From the NCBI GenBank assembly GCA_016647705.1, contig CM028330.1, forward strand, positions 49,478,897 to 49,542,896: a stretch of 64,000 nt of DNA, in the 5' to 3' direction. Both the position numbers and the translations under genes were made by a program. The notes beneath the pieces were generated by a model. That model worked only from the letters and a program-made list of their open reading frames with translations. It had not been told where the DNA came from and did no database searches. Positions 53,901 through 62,526 of the stretch are shown here, piece after piece. Every line of letters starts with the position of its first letter. Position 1 is the stretch's first letter. The DNA comes from Eucommia ulmoides (lineage: Eukaryota; Streptophyta; Magnoliopsida; Garryales; Eucommiaceae).

Positions 53901-56900
53901 TGATAGCTTTGAACTTAATTGAACGGATGACCCTTGAACAATTTGTAATGACATTTACAGATTGATGTAGTAGGCCTTATTTAGGTAGGACAAAGGTTTT
54001 TGTTGTTATTGTTGTTAGGGATGAAAATCGGTCAGGCAGGTGGGGTGGGAGACCAATTTCTGAGCCGACCCGAAAAATTTAACGGGGTCCAAACCCGTTC
54101 GAACCCAAAGTGGTTGAGCCGAACACCCAATTGGGTTCGGATGCTTTGGGTTCAGGTGTATATATACATATATGTATGTATGTATATAATTATTTTTGCT
54201 CTACAGTGTGAAGTTTTGGCCGGCCATTTATAGTGTAAAGGCTATGATTAGGGTTTAGGGTTTCCAATTAAACGCCAATAAACCCTAAATTTAAAACAAT
54301 TATCCAATTAAACAATGAGGAGAGAAAATGTTACAGATCGGAGAATCAAGAAACTTATTGCACAATTAAACAAAAAAAACTTACAGATTGGAGAATCGAA
54401 GAGATGGAGAAGTAATGGAGAAGAAGCAGAAGCGGCGCCGGCACAGGAACCGAAAAGGAGCAGGAGACGAAGAAGAAGGAGCACAAAGGCAACGCATGTA
54501 GACGGAGACGGTGGCAGGATCTTCGCCGGAGGCTCGGAGCTCAGCCAATTGAGATTTGAGAGAGAGAGAAGGATAGAATGAGGAAAGCAGTTGGGTTAGG
54601 GTTGATTGAGGAACGATAGAATAAGAGAGGAGAGGAAATGTTTCTTTATATATATAGAGGGGTTTTTCGTAATATATCATGGTTTAGGGGGGCTATTTGG
54701 TAAATTGCTAGTATTAGAGTTACGGGTTCTAGTAGGGTGAGTATGGGTAGAGGGTCACCTGATCCGATAGGGGCTTCGAGTATCGGCTGGGTAAGGTTTG
54801 GGTAAAAAAAAAAAAAAAACGACTCAGGTCGGGTCAGGTCAGGTCTGTAGCTTAAACTTACAGCCCTAGTCGTACGCAAAGTGTCATGGTCTGCCAATAT
54901 GGATGTGACTTTACATGCAAATGGTTGAAAACCATTCGGCATCACCAAGGTTGCGATAGGACTTGCAAAGACGATGTTTATTCCTTGAGTTGTATTTTTG
55001 TAAATATGATGTTTCGGGCTCAAATGGTCATGAGATTTATACTGGAAGAACTACATATTCTTAGAAGATTGTGGGTTTTGGCAGTTCGTGAATCAGATGT
55101 TGTTTATTCAGAAAAAGACCATTATGTTTCCTGGAGCACATTGATGTCTATTGGTGTCACTTTGGAAAAACTGCTTAAAGTACTATAAGGAGAAGCCTTG
55201 GCGAGCTACTTTCCACCCCCTTATGCTACCTTCTCGACATTAAGTGAGCATCCAGTGGGCAACCCTGGGGCCAGCTATTGGCACATCTAAGGAGTGTCTT
55301 GAGTCCCTATAAGGTTTGGGAGCCTTATAGGCAATACCACGCAAAGGTCAATGACTGGTATTGGGCGTCCGCCTCTCAATGGAGGTTTAGGGGCTCTTCC
55401 CCTATGACCCTCATTATCTTGTTTTGGGGAATGACTCTTGGAAGCGATTGGGCTATCGAGATACCACCTGGATCTCGTGTTCCGACTTGTGGGCTTGGCT
55501 TGGGTTCACCTTGCCCACAAGGTTCTGTTGGCTTAGGACATGCGGTCGTGGGGCGATGCTGCATCTATGTTGTTCGTTGGGAAACAAACTAAGCCAAAGA
55601 TTGTGATGTTGCTCTCATGGAGGAGATCAGTCCTAGTGGCCATCTTGAAGTGTATTAAAGAGCCTCTATATATGAGTAGTCTGCCAACAAGGTAGTGTAG
55701 AGTGTTGTGGCAAGCCCGAGAGAACGAAGCACTCTAAGAAGCTCGTATTGAGGAACAAGATGAAATTAAGTTTGCAGAAAATTCCGATGGTATTTAGGCT
55801 TACCTTCGTCTGGTGAGACGTAAGGTGTTGCATGGTCTTTCATTCCGCTGCGCCAAAATGGTCGGATCATGACACAAAGGTACACAATTTTACATCAATT
55901 TTGGGAGTGGGGGAGATACCAGTTCTAGCAGTTTCACTGGATAGTACAATAAATTCATTTCTCCACTTCTTAGTTCAGTTCTGTTTGTTTACAGAAAATG
56001 TAAATGCTCTCACGTTCATGTGCATGGATGCCCGTATTCTGGGGGGTGACAGGGTCTTTGAGAGGAGGGGCAGTGATCTGTTTTTATTTCCCTTAGTCAT
56101 GAATTCTAGAAATTGCACGACAATTGTGAAATTGAAAGAAAATATAAATCTGGCATTCACTAAGAAATGACATATTTGTATGAATTAGTATATAATCATA
56201 GTATGTAACATTTTTGTATGAGTATTACTACAAAACGGCCAGTTTTTTTGGCTAGCTACTGAAAAAAATCATGTTTCAGATGAATCAATTGCAATCTGAG
56301 CTGAGGCTTGCTCGATCTTTGATTGCCGAGAGAGATTCAGAGATCCAGCATGTTCGTACTACCAACAATCAGGTGTGTTCTTCTTAATGTGAAATGACCG
56401 GCTATTGTTAAGTATGTACGATTTTTAGTTTTCTCATTCACTTGAAAATGTCTTCTTGTAACTATGGAACAGTATGTTGAAGAGAATGAAAGACTGAGAG
56501 CTATATTGGGAGAATGGAGTACTCGGGCAGCTAAGGTAATATTCTGGTTTGACGGTTTTCAACCCTCTTCACATGATATAGTGCTTGTTGATCAGTAAAT
56601 AATTAAAGCACCATTTCATAACCCGTTTTGATAGCGTGGGGCGAACATCTTGTTATTACCATATGGTCTTTTTTTCCCAAAAGATATTCATATATGAAGA
56701 GAGATTATGAATCTTGACTTGGGGCGTGTTTGATAATATTTAAATTTTAAGTGTTGAATTTTAAGTACTAAATTTATTAAGTGTTGAATATAATAAGTAT
56801 TTATTTTTTTAATACTTTGAACTTCAAAAAAATTTATCTTTGTGCAAATTTTTGTTCTTAAAATAATTTTTACAACTTTATTTTTCTAAAATTTTTTGTC

Positions 56901-57207
56901 TCAAGGGAAGAAATTAACTAGTTTTTATGTTTTTTAAGAGAATACATAAAATAGTGTTTCTTCTCTTTTGATTTTTAACAGTATTTTTTAAGTTAAAACA
57001 AATGTTACTCTTAAAACTAAGCCAAAAAGAAGTGAGAAAATATTCATTTTAAAATGGTTGCCTAAGCCATTGTATTCTGTTTGATATGGATGGAAAATAA
57101 AGCTCGAGCGGGCATTGGAGGTTGAGCGCATGTCAAATTTGGAAATGCAGAAGCAGGTATCAGCATTTAAACGCCAGACAACGCATCATTCAGGCGAACA
57201 AACATAG
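41225..57207 (+). CDS. TMEM192-type membrane protein with C-terminal coiled coil (FIP1-like)
   Basis: Exons: 41225-41283, 43334-43425, 43513-43617, 44377-44426, 46407-46473, 47108-47180, 49149-49204, 50363-50459, 50842-50926, 51274-51336, 52298-52357, 56280-56372, 56473-56535, 57103-57207. All splice sites are GT-AG; the join is 1068 bases, 355 residues, with no break. Four hydrophobic segments (about 39-63, 68-90, 119-135, 139-167) are followed by a hydrophilic, heptad-rich tail (about 200-345, including QLQSELRLARSLIAERDSEI). The arrangement matches the TMEM192 family, and I recall the Arabidopsis homologue as FRIGIDA-interacting protein 1; that name and its binding partner are from memory. 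Human TMEM192 is a late-endosome/lysosome protein, so an endomembrane location is plausible for this one. Introns reach 3.9 kb and carry a Copia fragment, SINE, LINE tail, hAT-like element and solo LTR. Confidence 0.88.
44840..44939. repeat. (AAT)n microsatellite in intron 4 of the FIP1-like gene
   Basis: About 100 bases of ATA/AAT repeat with two GAT interruptions near 44915. The poly-tyrosine open frame on the minus strand at 44689-44952 is an artefact of this repeat. Confidence 0.95.
47310..48350 (-). pseudogene. Copia-type gag fragment in intron 6, antisense to the host gene
   Basis: On the minus strand, frame 48005-48337 encodes an acidic-then-basic coil (DEATHVAIEKLIAFTHLF, LKRKIKVVENKQNGLKKKK), as in the linker of plant Copia gag proteins. 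Further along at about 47480-47580 is CYYYNTIGHYIVSC, a zinc-knuckle (C-x2-C-x4-H-x4-C) whose second Cys is Tyr. Several frame changes and stops lie between. The region is a decayed insertion oriented opposite to the gene. Confidence 0.5.
50438..50728 (+). repeat. Tandem duplication of the exon 8 end and adjacent intron
   Basis: Unit 1 (50438-50607) starts with the last bases of exon 8 (CAAGTTCTTTAGAAGGGTTG) and includes the donor site; unit 2 (50608-50728) starts CAAGTGTTCTTTGGAATGGT, is diverged, and both end ACAAACTG. In unit 2 the donor GAGGTACTA has become GAGCTAGTA, so it cannot splice as the original does. Within unit 1, a 48-base segment is itself perfectly repeated (50491-50538 and 50539-50586). 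Confidence 0.75.
51189..51216. repeat. 28-base poly-C tract in intron 9
   Basis: An uninterrupted run of about 28 C, followed by TTTTCTCTTTTTCCC, 58 bases upstream of exon 10. Its length in the assembly may be inexact. Confidence 0.85.
51541..51690 (+). mobile_element. Au-type SINE in intron 10
   Basis: tRNA-derived short element. The left half carries GTAAGGTTGCCCCATTGTG, then CCTAGAGGTCCCAGGTTCAA (diverged Pol III B box). The right half has GGTAAAGCTTTGTACATCTG and ends GCACTGAGCTGCCC followed by T5, as in plant Au SINEs, whose tail is a short T run. Oriented as the host gene. Confidence 0.75.
53595..54015 (+). mobile_element. 5'-truncated L1-type LINE tail in intron 11
   Basis: Translation gives MLKWMGSKKRMDTIRNDVVR-like and KCDLIEVESAIKGG phrases with stops, matching the end of plant L1 reverse transcriptase proteins (WMxGxTRxDxIRNExIR..., then RCxxIxVxGxxRGRGRPKK). 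It finishes in a TTG-rich tail (TTTTTGTTGTTATTGTTG, 53996-54015), as plant L1 elements do. Only the 3' 420 bases remain. Confidence 0.7.
54016..54868. mobile_element. hAT-like non-autonomous DNA element in intron 11
   Basis: Ends TAGGGATGAAAATCGG and TTACAGCCCTA, approximate inverted repeats, with subterminal GGGTCGGGTCAGG-type repeats near both ends. About 853 bases with no transposase. It sits directly against the LINE tail on the left. Target duplication is not clear. The arginine-rich open frame at 54315-54581 is not conserved coding. Confidence 0.6.
54882..55874 (+). mobile_element. Solo LTR (copy 2) in intron 11, CAAAG target duplication
   Basis: Begins TGTCATGGTCTGCC and ends CGGATCATGACA, flanked by perfect CAAAG at 54877-54881 and 55875-55879. 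It matches the LTR at 9651-10654 throughout. No primer site follows, so it is a solo LTR. Distance from the hAT-like element is 13 bases. Confidence 0.9.
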
Positions 57208-57229
57208 CGGAGAAAGCTGGTCACTTGGA

Positions 57230-57458
57230 TGCCCTTTGGTTTGCATTTCTGTTTCTGTTTTGGTTTCTGTGGCCAAAAACACTTAAAAAATTATAAAAAT
57301 AAGGAGAGAAAAATCTGTTTCTGCTTTGTTTTCATAAATTTGCTCTAAAAATCTTGGAACGAAACAGAAGTAGACTTGGTGTGTGTTTATCAATTTCCTT
57401 CCAAGTTTTCTGGGAACAGAAACAAAAAATGGAAAACAGAAATGCTAGCCAAATGCCT
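57230..57458. mobile_element. MITE just downstream of the FIP1-like gene
   Basis: Left end ATGCCCTTTGGTTTGCATTT and right end AATGCTAGCCAAATGCC are inverted repeats of about 25 bases with a few mismatches, around a 229-base AT-rich core. It starts some 22 bases after the stop codon, so it probably lies in the 3' UTR of the FIP1-like transcript. Confidence 0.6.
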
Positions 57459-58326
57459 TCAGTATGTATCATGTATTTTCTGTGGATTTTGGAATAGAAT
57501 TGCATAGAATGAAATTGATAGTTCCATTGTACAGAGAGTGTGGTGTTCTATGGTAAATATGAGTTGCAGAGATTGGGTATTTTCTTCACTCTTATGCTTT
57601 GCTCTGTTTTATTCATTTTATTTATCAATTCTATAGCAGACAACCAGTCCTAGGATCATGATTTTTTGAGTTTGTCTGACCCAATGGGGTATTGTGTTTT
57701 TAAAACTTGAATGTGGTGTCTTTAATACACTAGGAATTTCCTTTTGCCATATGAAAAATAAAATAGAATTAAATTCAACCGTTTTTAATTTTTCAGATGA
57801 AATGTTTTCTTTCTAGATATTTTATTTAATTTGTTCTTATCATCTATTCTCCTTTAAACTATTAATGAAAAGACATTTCACAATATTCACCTTGCTTAAT
57901 GGTATTATATTGATTTTTAAATTTATAAGAGTTAAAAAAAAAAAAAAAATGTAAATAATAAAAAATAGTTAATAGAATACATATACAAAATTTGAAGAAT
58001 ATAAAGTATAATTAAGTTATTGAGTGGGTTGAGTGGGATGATTGGTGGTTTGAAGTGTGGATTGGGATATTGTACAAGTTAAATTTTAACTATTTATCTT
58101 TTAAATTTAAATTTGAAGTATTAAAATGTCTTTCTGTATTTACATATGTATTGAAATAATATTTGTTCCTTCACAAGTTAACGAGAATAAAATTGTTAGC
58201 CACATAGAGAGTATTGTGGAGAAATTTATTATTGAAGTATATGTTTTATCCATTTCCCTCTATATTTAAACAAGTGTTTATTTTGTATAATAGATATTTT
58301 TAGAATGATATCAATCAAAAAGTATT
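57459..58326. other. AT-rich intergenic DNA
   Basis: No coding frame or repeat boundary was recognised. It contains poly-A near 57930-57947. Confidence 0.5.
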
Positions 58327-59175
58327 AGGTTGTGTTTGGTTAGAGAATTTCTAGGAGAGATTTTATTTGGTAAGAGGATTTTGAAATTCGTTTTTGACAA
58401 ATTTCTTACTTGAGTTTATTTGAATTTTAGGAATAAGAGATTTGTCAAATCATTTTAGGAATGAAATGAATAATTTTGAAATTTTTTTGGGAGATGTTGA
58501 ATTTGACAAATAATTCATTTCTTATTTCGTAGGAAGGACACGGAGGTCATTTTTACAACTGTTATGAGATCCCTTTAAACTTTGTAAGCCGCGATTCTTT
58601 TTTTTTTCTTCTCATTCAACAAGCTTCTTCATCGTCGTCGTCTGCTTCTTCTCCATCCTCCATTGTCTTCGTCTGTTTCTTCTCCGTCCTCTATTGTTGT
58701 AGCCATCATGTTCAAGTTCGAAATCAGAATAGGATTTCGATTGATTTTGAAAACGAAATCGAAATCGAAAAACAAGTTTGATTTCAAAAACAAAATCGAT
58801 TTCGAAATCTTGATTTTGTTGCTTCGATTTTTACTTCGATTTGGGTTTCGATTTCGTTTGGTATGGCGGCGGCGAAAGTGCAGATTAGGGTTTGGTATGG
58901 CGATAGGTTTGGTTGAACGTCGTTTGTGTTTGGCGATGGCGATGTGTTTGGTATGGCGTTTGGCGATGGGTTTCTGTTTTTGTTCCCATAAATTATGTTC
59001 TGTTCTGTTTTGCTCCCATAATTTGTTGTTAAAATTACACGTTCAAATCTTCCAGCTCAAACAATTATTCAAATCAGGAATTTGTGATTGAAGGGATTTC
59101 AAAATCTAATATTTTAAAACTTCTTCACTTCACAAATTCTTTTGATTTGCCAAATCCCTTAACTAAAGGCAACCT
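58327..59175. mobile_element. MITE or hAT-like element with terminal AGGTTG repeats
   Basis: Left end AGGTTGTGTTTGGTT and right end AACTAAAGGCAACCT are inverted repeats (12 of 15). The interior has a polypyrimidine run (about 58599-58625) and repeated GATTTCGAAATC-type words (about 58735-58860). The 142-codon open frame at 58663-59091 is a by-product of these words. No target duplication was seen. Confidence 0.45.
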
Positions 59176-59549
59176 GTGTTCAATCAAATGTTCTTTTTGC
59201 TTATGCGAAATCCACCATGATTATCATCCACGAGTAAAACATTATTTTAATTGGACAATAACATCATTGACTTAATAGTATTGTTGCAACTCATAATTTA
59301 ATCAGCATCAACTACACCATTACTCTTTATTTTTGACTTTCACTACTTTTGCATCTCATTTTATAATTGAATATTAAATAGTATTTTATTGATTTTGAAA
59401 ATTAATTTAAAACCCTATTTCATTGAAAAATTACTTATTAATTCTAATTAATTGTTATACTCCCAACAATATAATTTTAATATTATAAAATTATGGGACT
59501 AATATTAAGTTTTAAAATTACTATTTCACAATGCTCCCCTAATTAGCGG

Positions 59550-60245
59550 AAGGAATGCTACATCCCTGAGCGGCAATCAAATGGAAGCATGAATATGAGA
59601 TGCTAGTGGAATGATTGGCTAAACTGGATAGTTTTTAAAAGATGTTGAAGATGTTGAAAGATAAAAGGAGCTTTGGATCGGTTAATTCACGAGTCGGAGT
59701 TAAGTGGACTGGAATTGTTGACATTTACTGCAGGGTAAACCACCGCCTATTAGTCCATCATAATAAGAGGAAAGGCCAACACTTGGTCAACCACCAACAT
59801 CGAGTCAAACATAGACCCAGTGTGGATATTGTCCGGGAAACCAAGCCAATGATGCTTAGCTGGTCTTTTCGGATGAGCAGCCACACTAAGACTAACACAT
59901 GGCCCAGATTCCCAGAGAGGCGAAAAGACCACCTATTTGTTTGTTTACTAGATTCGAATTCATGCAAAGACGCTCCTGTGAAACTAGAGTTAGGGATTGT
60001 CCACCTCACTGTCCCGAACCCAAATCATACGCTAAGGTCTCTAAGCAATCACTTAATGGAAAATGAAGTGATTGAGCGATGACAACTTACGAATGCATAT
60101 AATTAAAAAAAAAATGAAATGGCTTTACGAGTTTTTATATGTTTTTTTATCCGGATGAAATATCTCTATCTACTGAGCATATCGATCCAATTTTTTTTTT
60201 AAAAAAAAAAATTTAACAATTTATTTAAAAAAAAAAAAAAAACAA
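59550..60245. other. Unclassified segment with an unrecognised open frame
   Basis: Higher GC than its flanks. A 146-codon + frame (59642-60082) is open, but its translation has no domain, no signal peptide and no family I recognise, and the minus strand is open as well. It may be a decayed repeat. Poly-A and poly-T runs fill 60100-60245. Confidence 0.3.
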
Positions 60246-60439
60246 ATGTGCCAAGAATTATTAAAAAAGAATACTGGATTCATCACCTCTGACCATTGTA
60301 AAGGAAGACATTTTGTTGTCTCATGTCCAAGTCAGCCAAATCCTAAAGAAGTCGAATACTTAAGTATTACCTTTGAAAATAACCACAAAGCAACGTGCAT
60401 TCCACTGTATAGTATTAGTATATACACTCCCTCCCACCA

Positions 60440-60496
60440 CCTTCTCTTCATATATATATATACAGCACACCCACTACAACCATCACAACCGCCCAA
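60440..60496 (+). promoter_or_regulatory. Core promoter of the MIZ1-like gene
   Basis: A TATA-like run TATATATATATA at 60450-60461 lies some 36-46 bases before the ATG at 60497, with a pyrimidine patch CCTCCCACCACCTTCTCTTC just upstream. This would give a leader of only 10-20 bases, short but seen in plants; a different start site further upstream is possible. Confidence 0.45.
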
Positions 60497-61240
60497 ATGC
60501 AAGCACCGAGACCTCCACCGCCGCCTGGGCCGCCGCAAATCGCAGGCCACCGCTCCTCCACCCCAAATCTCCCTCAAACCCAAGTCTCCCTCGAGCAACC
60601 ACCCAACAAAAAAGGTCCATCAGCGCCGGCCAAATTCTTCCGCCGCTTCCGCTCGGTCTTCAGGTCATTTCCGGTCATAACCTCCGGTTGTAAAATGCCA
60701 GTCCATCTACCTGGAAATCGGCCTCACCACGACGTCCACATCCACGGCGGCGTCCGCATGACCGGAACCCTTTTTGGGCACCGCAAATCGAGAGTCAACC
60801 TCGCCATTCAAGAAAATCCCCGTTGTCTACCGACGATCGTGCTCGAACTTTCCGTCCACACCGGCAAGCTCTTGCAGGAAATGGGACAGGGGCTGGTCAG
60901 AATTGCATTGGAGTGCGAGAAGAATCCGGCGGTGAAAATAAAAATCGCCGACGAACCAATATGGACGATGTACTGTAACGGTCGGAAAGCTGGGTACGCC
61001 GTGAAAAGGAATCCGACGGACGACGATTTGAGCGTCATGAGGATGCTGCGTCCTGTGTCGATGGGCGCCGGAGTTCTACCCGTCGGAGATACGACGGCCG
61101 ACGCGGCGGAGGGAGAGATGGCTTACCTGCGTGCGTACTTCGAGCGTGTGGTCGGATCGAAGGACTCGGAGACATATTACATGATGAGTCCCGACGGGAA
61201 CAGCGGCCCGGAGCTCAGCATATTCTTTGTTAGGATATGA
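60497..61240 (+). CDS. MIZU-KUSSEI1-like protein (DUF617)
   Basis: Single-exon gene, 247 residues. Residues 1-45 are proline-rich and variable (PRPPPPPGPP near the start), then KFFRRFRSVFRSFPVIT, typical of the pre-domain region. The DUF617 domain follows from about residue 75: VRMTGTLFGHRKSRVNLAIQ (86-105), PTIVLELSVHTGKLLQEMGQ, then RPVSMGAGVLP, YLRAYFERVVGSKDSETYYM and SGPELSIFFVRI at the end. The family includes Arabidopsis MIZ1 (297 residues), needed for root hydrotropism and associated with the ER membrane; the exact role of this paralogue is not known. The start is the first ATG after the TATA-like run and gives a complete domain. The coding GC is far above the flanks. The stop lies within an inverted repeat (61223-61323). 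Confidence 0.92.
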   Translation: MQAPRPPPPPGPPQIAGHRSSTPNLPQTQVSLEQPPNKKGPSAPAKFFRRFRSVFRSFPVITSGCKMPVHLPGNRPHHDVHIHGGVRMTGTLFGHRKSRVNLAIQENPRCLPTIVLELSVHTGKLLQEMGQGLVRIALECEKNPAVKIKIADEPIWTMYCNGRKAGYAVKRNPTDDDLSVMRMLRPVSMGAGVLPVGDTTADAAEGEMAYLRAYFERVVGSKDSETYYMMSPDGNSGPELSIFFVRI

Positions 61241-61323
61241 ATTTAGGCTTGAATTACATTTTCACCACATGAAGTTTATACATGGTTGTAAATTGTACCC
61301 AAATTTCATATCCTAACAAAGAA
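61223..61323. repeat. Perfect 19-bp inverted repeat spanning the stop codon of the MIZ1-like gene
   Basis: Left arm 61223-61241 (TTCTTTGTTAGGATATGAA) includes the last codons and the TGA at 61238-61240. Right arm 61305-61323 is its exact reverse complement. The 63-base loop contains GTTTATACATGGTTGTAAATTG. The transcript would fold into a long hairpin at the stop codon if both arms are transcribed. Confidence 0.85.
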
Positions 61324-62148
61324 AGTGTGACTAAACTTTTATTCATGGATAAATTACACTTTTCACCCCTTAAGTTTGAGTGATTTAATTTTCGCAATGT
61401 ACCCTAGAATTTGAATTTCACCTCTAATTTGTCTAATCAACATGTTTCAACCATCTCATTGCTAGCAAAAGAAAAACGTGCATTATACATGCTAATCTTT
61501 TCCACCCGTTTGTCGTCTCAATTATGATGCCTCTATTTACTCTGCCAATTAAGATGGTCAAAACGTGTTCGTTGAACCAATTATAGTCATAAATCAAATA
61601 TCAGGGAGCACGTTGTAAAAATTAAAACTTCCAAGATACATTGAGATTGCATTCAAATATTAGGTAGAGTTTAGACTTTATTTCTATCATATTGAACCGA
61701 AAAATTGTAAATTGCGTCCCAAATGTGCCTCCAAGGCCCACCTTGGGTCTAAGTCACCAAGTTTAGTGGGGCCCTTAAATTTACTCCTATTTTTTTTTTC
61801 TAATTTAAAAAAAAAAAAAAATGTCAATATAATTTAATTTTTTTTAAAAACCTATCGGCTTATTCACTATATGACGCATTTTTCTAGATGACAATTTGAT
61901 TTTATAAAAATTATGCGTGTATAAGAAAATATTTAAATATTAAAAGGTCTCATTTTTAAATTTCACGCTGGACCTCTAATTTTTCATGTCAACCAAAATT
62001 CTCAGTGACATTTTGAGTGAAATTTTGTGATATTTTGGTCATAATTTGCATTTTCTAGCAACCTTTAGTTTAGTTGATTTTTGATCAACTGAACTTTTAG
62101 ATATAATTTATAGAATCCAATGTCGTAATGTACTAACATTTTAGGCGG
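61324..62148. other. AT-rich downstream region with short dispersed repeats
   Basis: Contains a second copy, in the same orientation, of the loop sequence of the hairpin (AAATTACACTTTTCACCCC, 61351 on; compare 61252). These are dispersed repeat fragments. No gene seen. Confidence 0.4.
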
Positions 62149-62526
62149 TGTTTGGTATGCGGAATTCGATATGGGATTGAAATAACCATGGGAATGATAA
62201 TTCCATTTTTATGTTTGGTACATGAAATTTAATCATATTTCCATTACCAAGGATTATCTAATCCCACAAAACATGAGATTAACCAATACCATGATAAACT
62301 TCGTATTAGTTAATCTCAATTACATGGGATTAGGTTTCACTCAATAATCGGAAAAAAAAAGGAGACCAGATACTAACTAAATATTTGAATTGGAATGAAA
62401 TTTAATTAAATTAACTATTATATCGTTTGAAAATTTAATTAAATTACTATTTTACCATTTGATGTCATTCTAATACCACATGTAATCCTTTTTGTCACCA
62501 AATATAGGAATGGTAATGACCATTCA
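62149..62526. mobile_element. MITE-like element interrupted by an LTR
   Basis: Starts near GGCGGTGTTTGGTATGCGGA, with GGAATGATAATTCC inside the left half and the related GGAATGGTAATGACC inside the right half, but the outer right end is missing. An LTR starts at 62527, so the insertion probably split or replaced it. Confidence 0.4.

Noticed and set aside
54315..54581. Arg-rich 88-codon open frame
   Set aside because: Inside a hAT-like element in an intron, composition-driven, no domain.
58663..59091. 142-codon frame rich in Phe, Lys and Arg
   Set aside because: Built from repeated GATTTCGAAATC-type words inside a MITE-like element; no domain.
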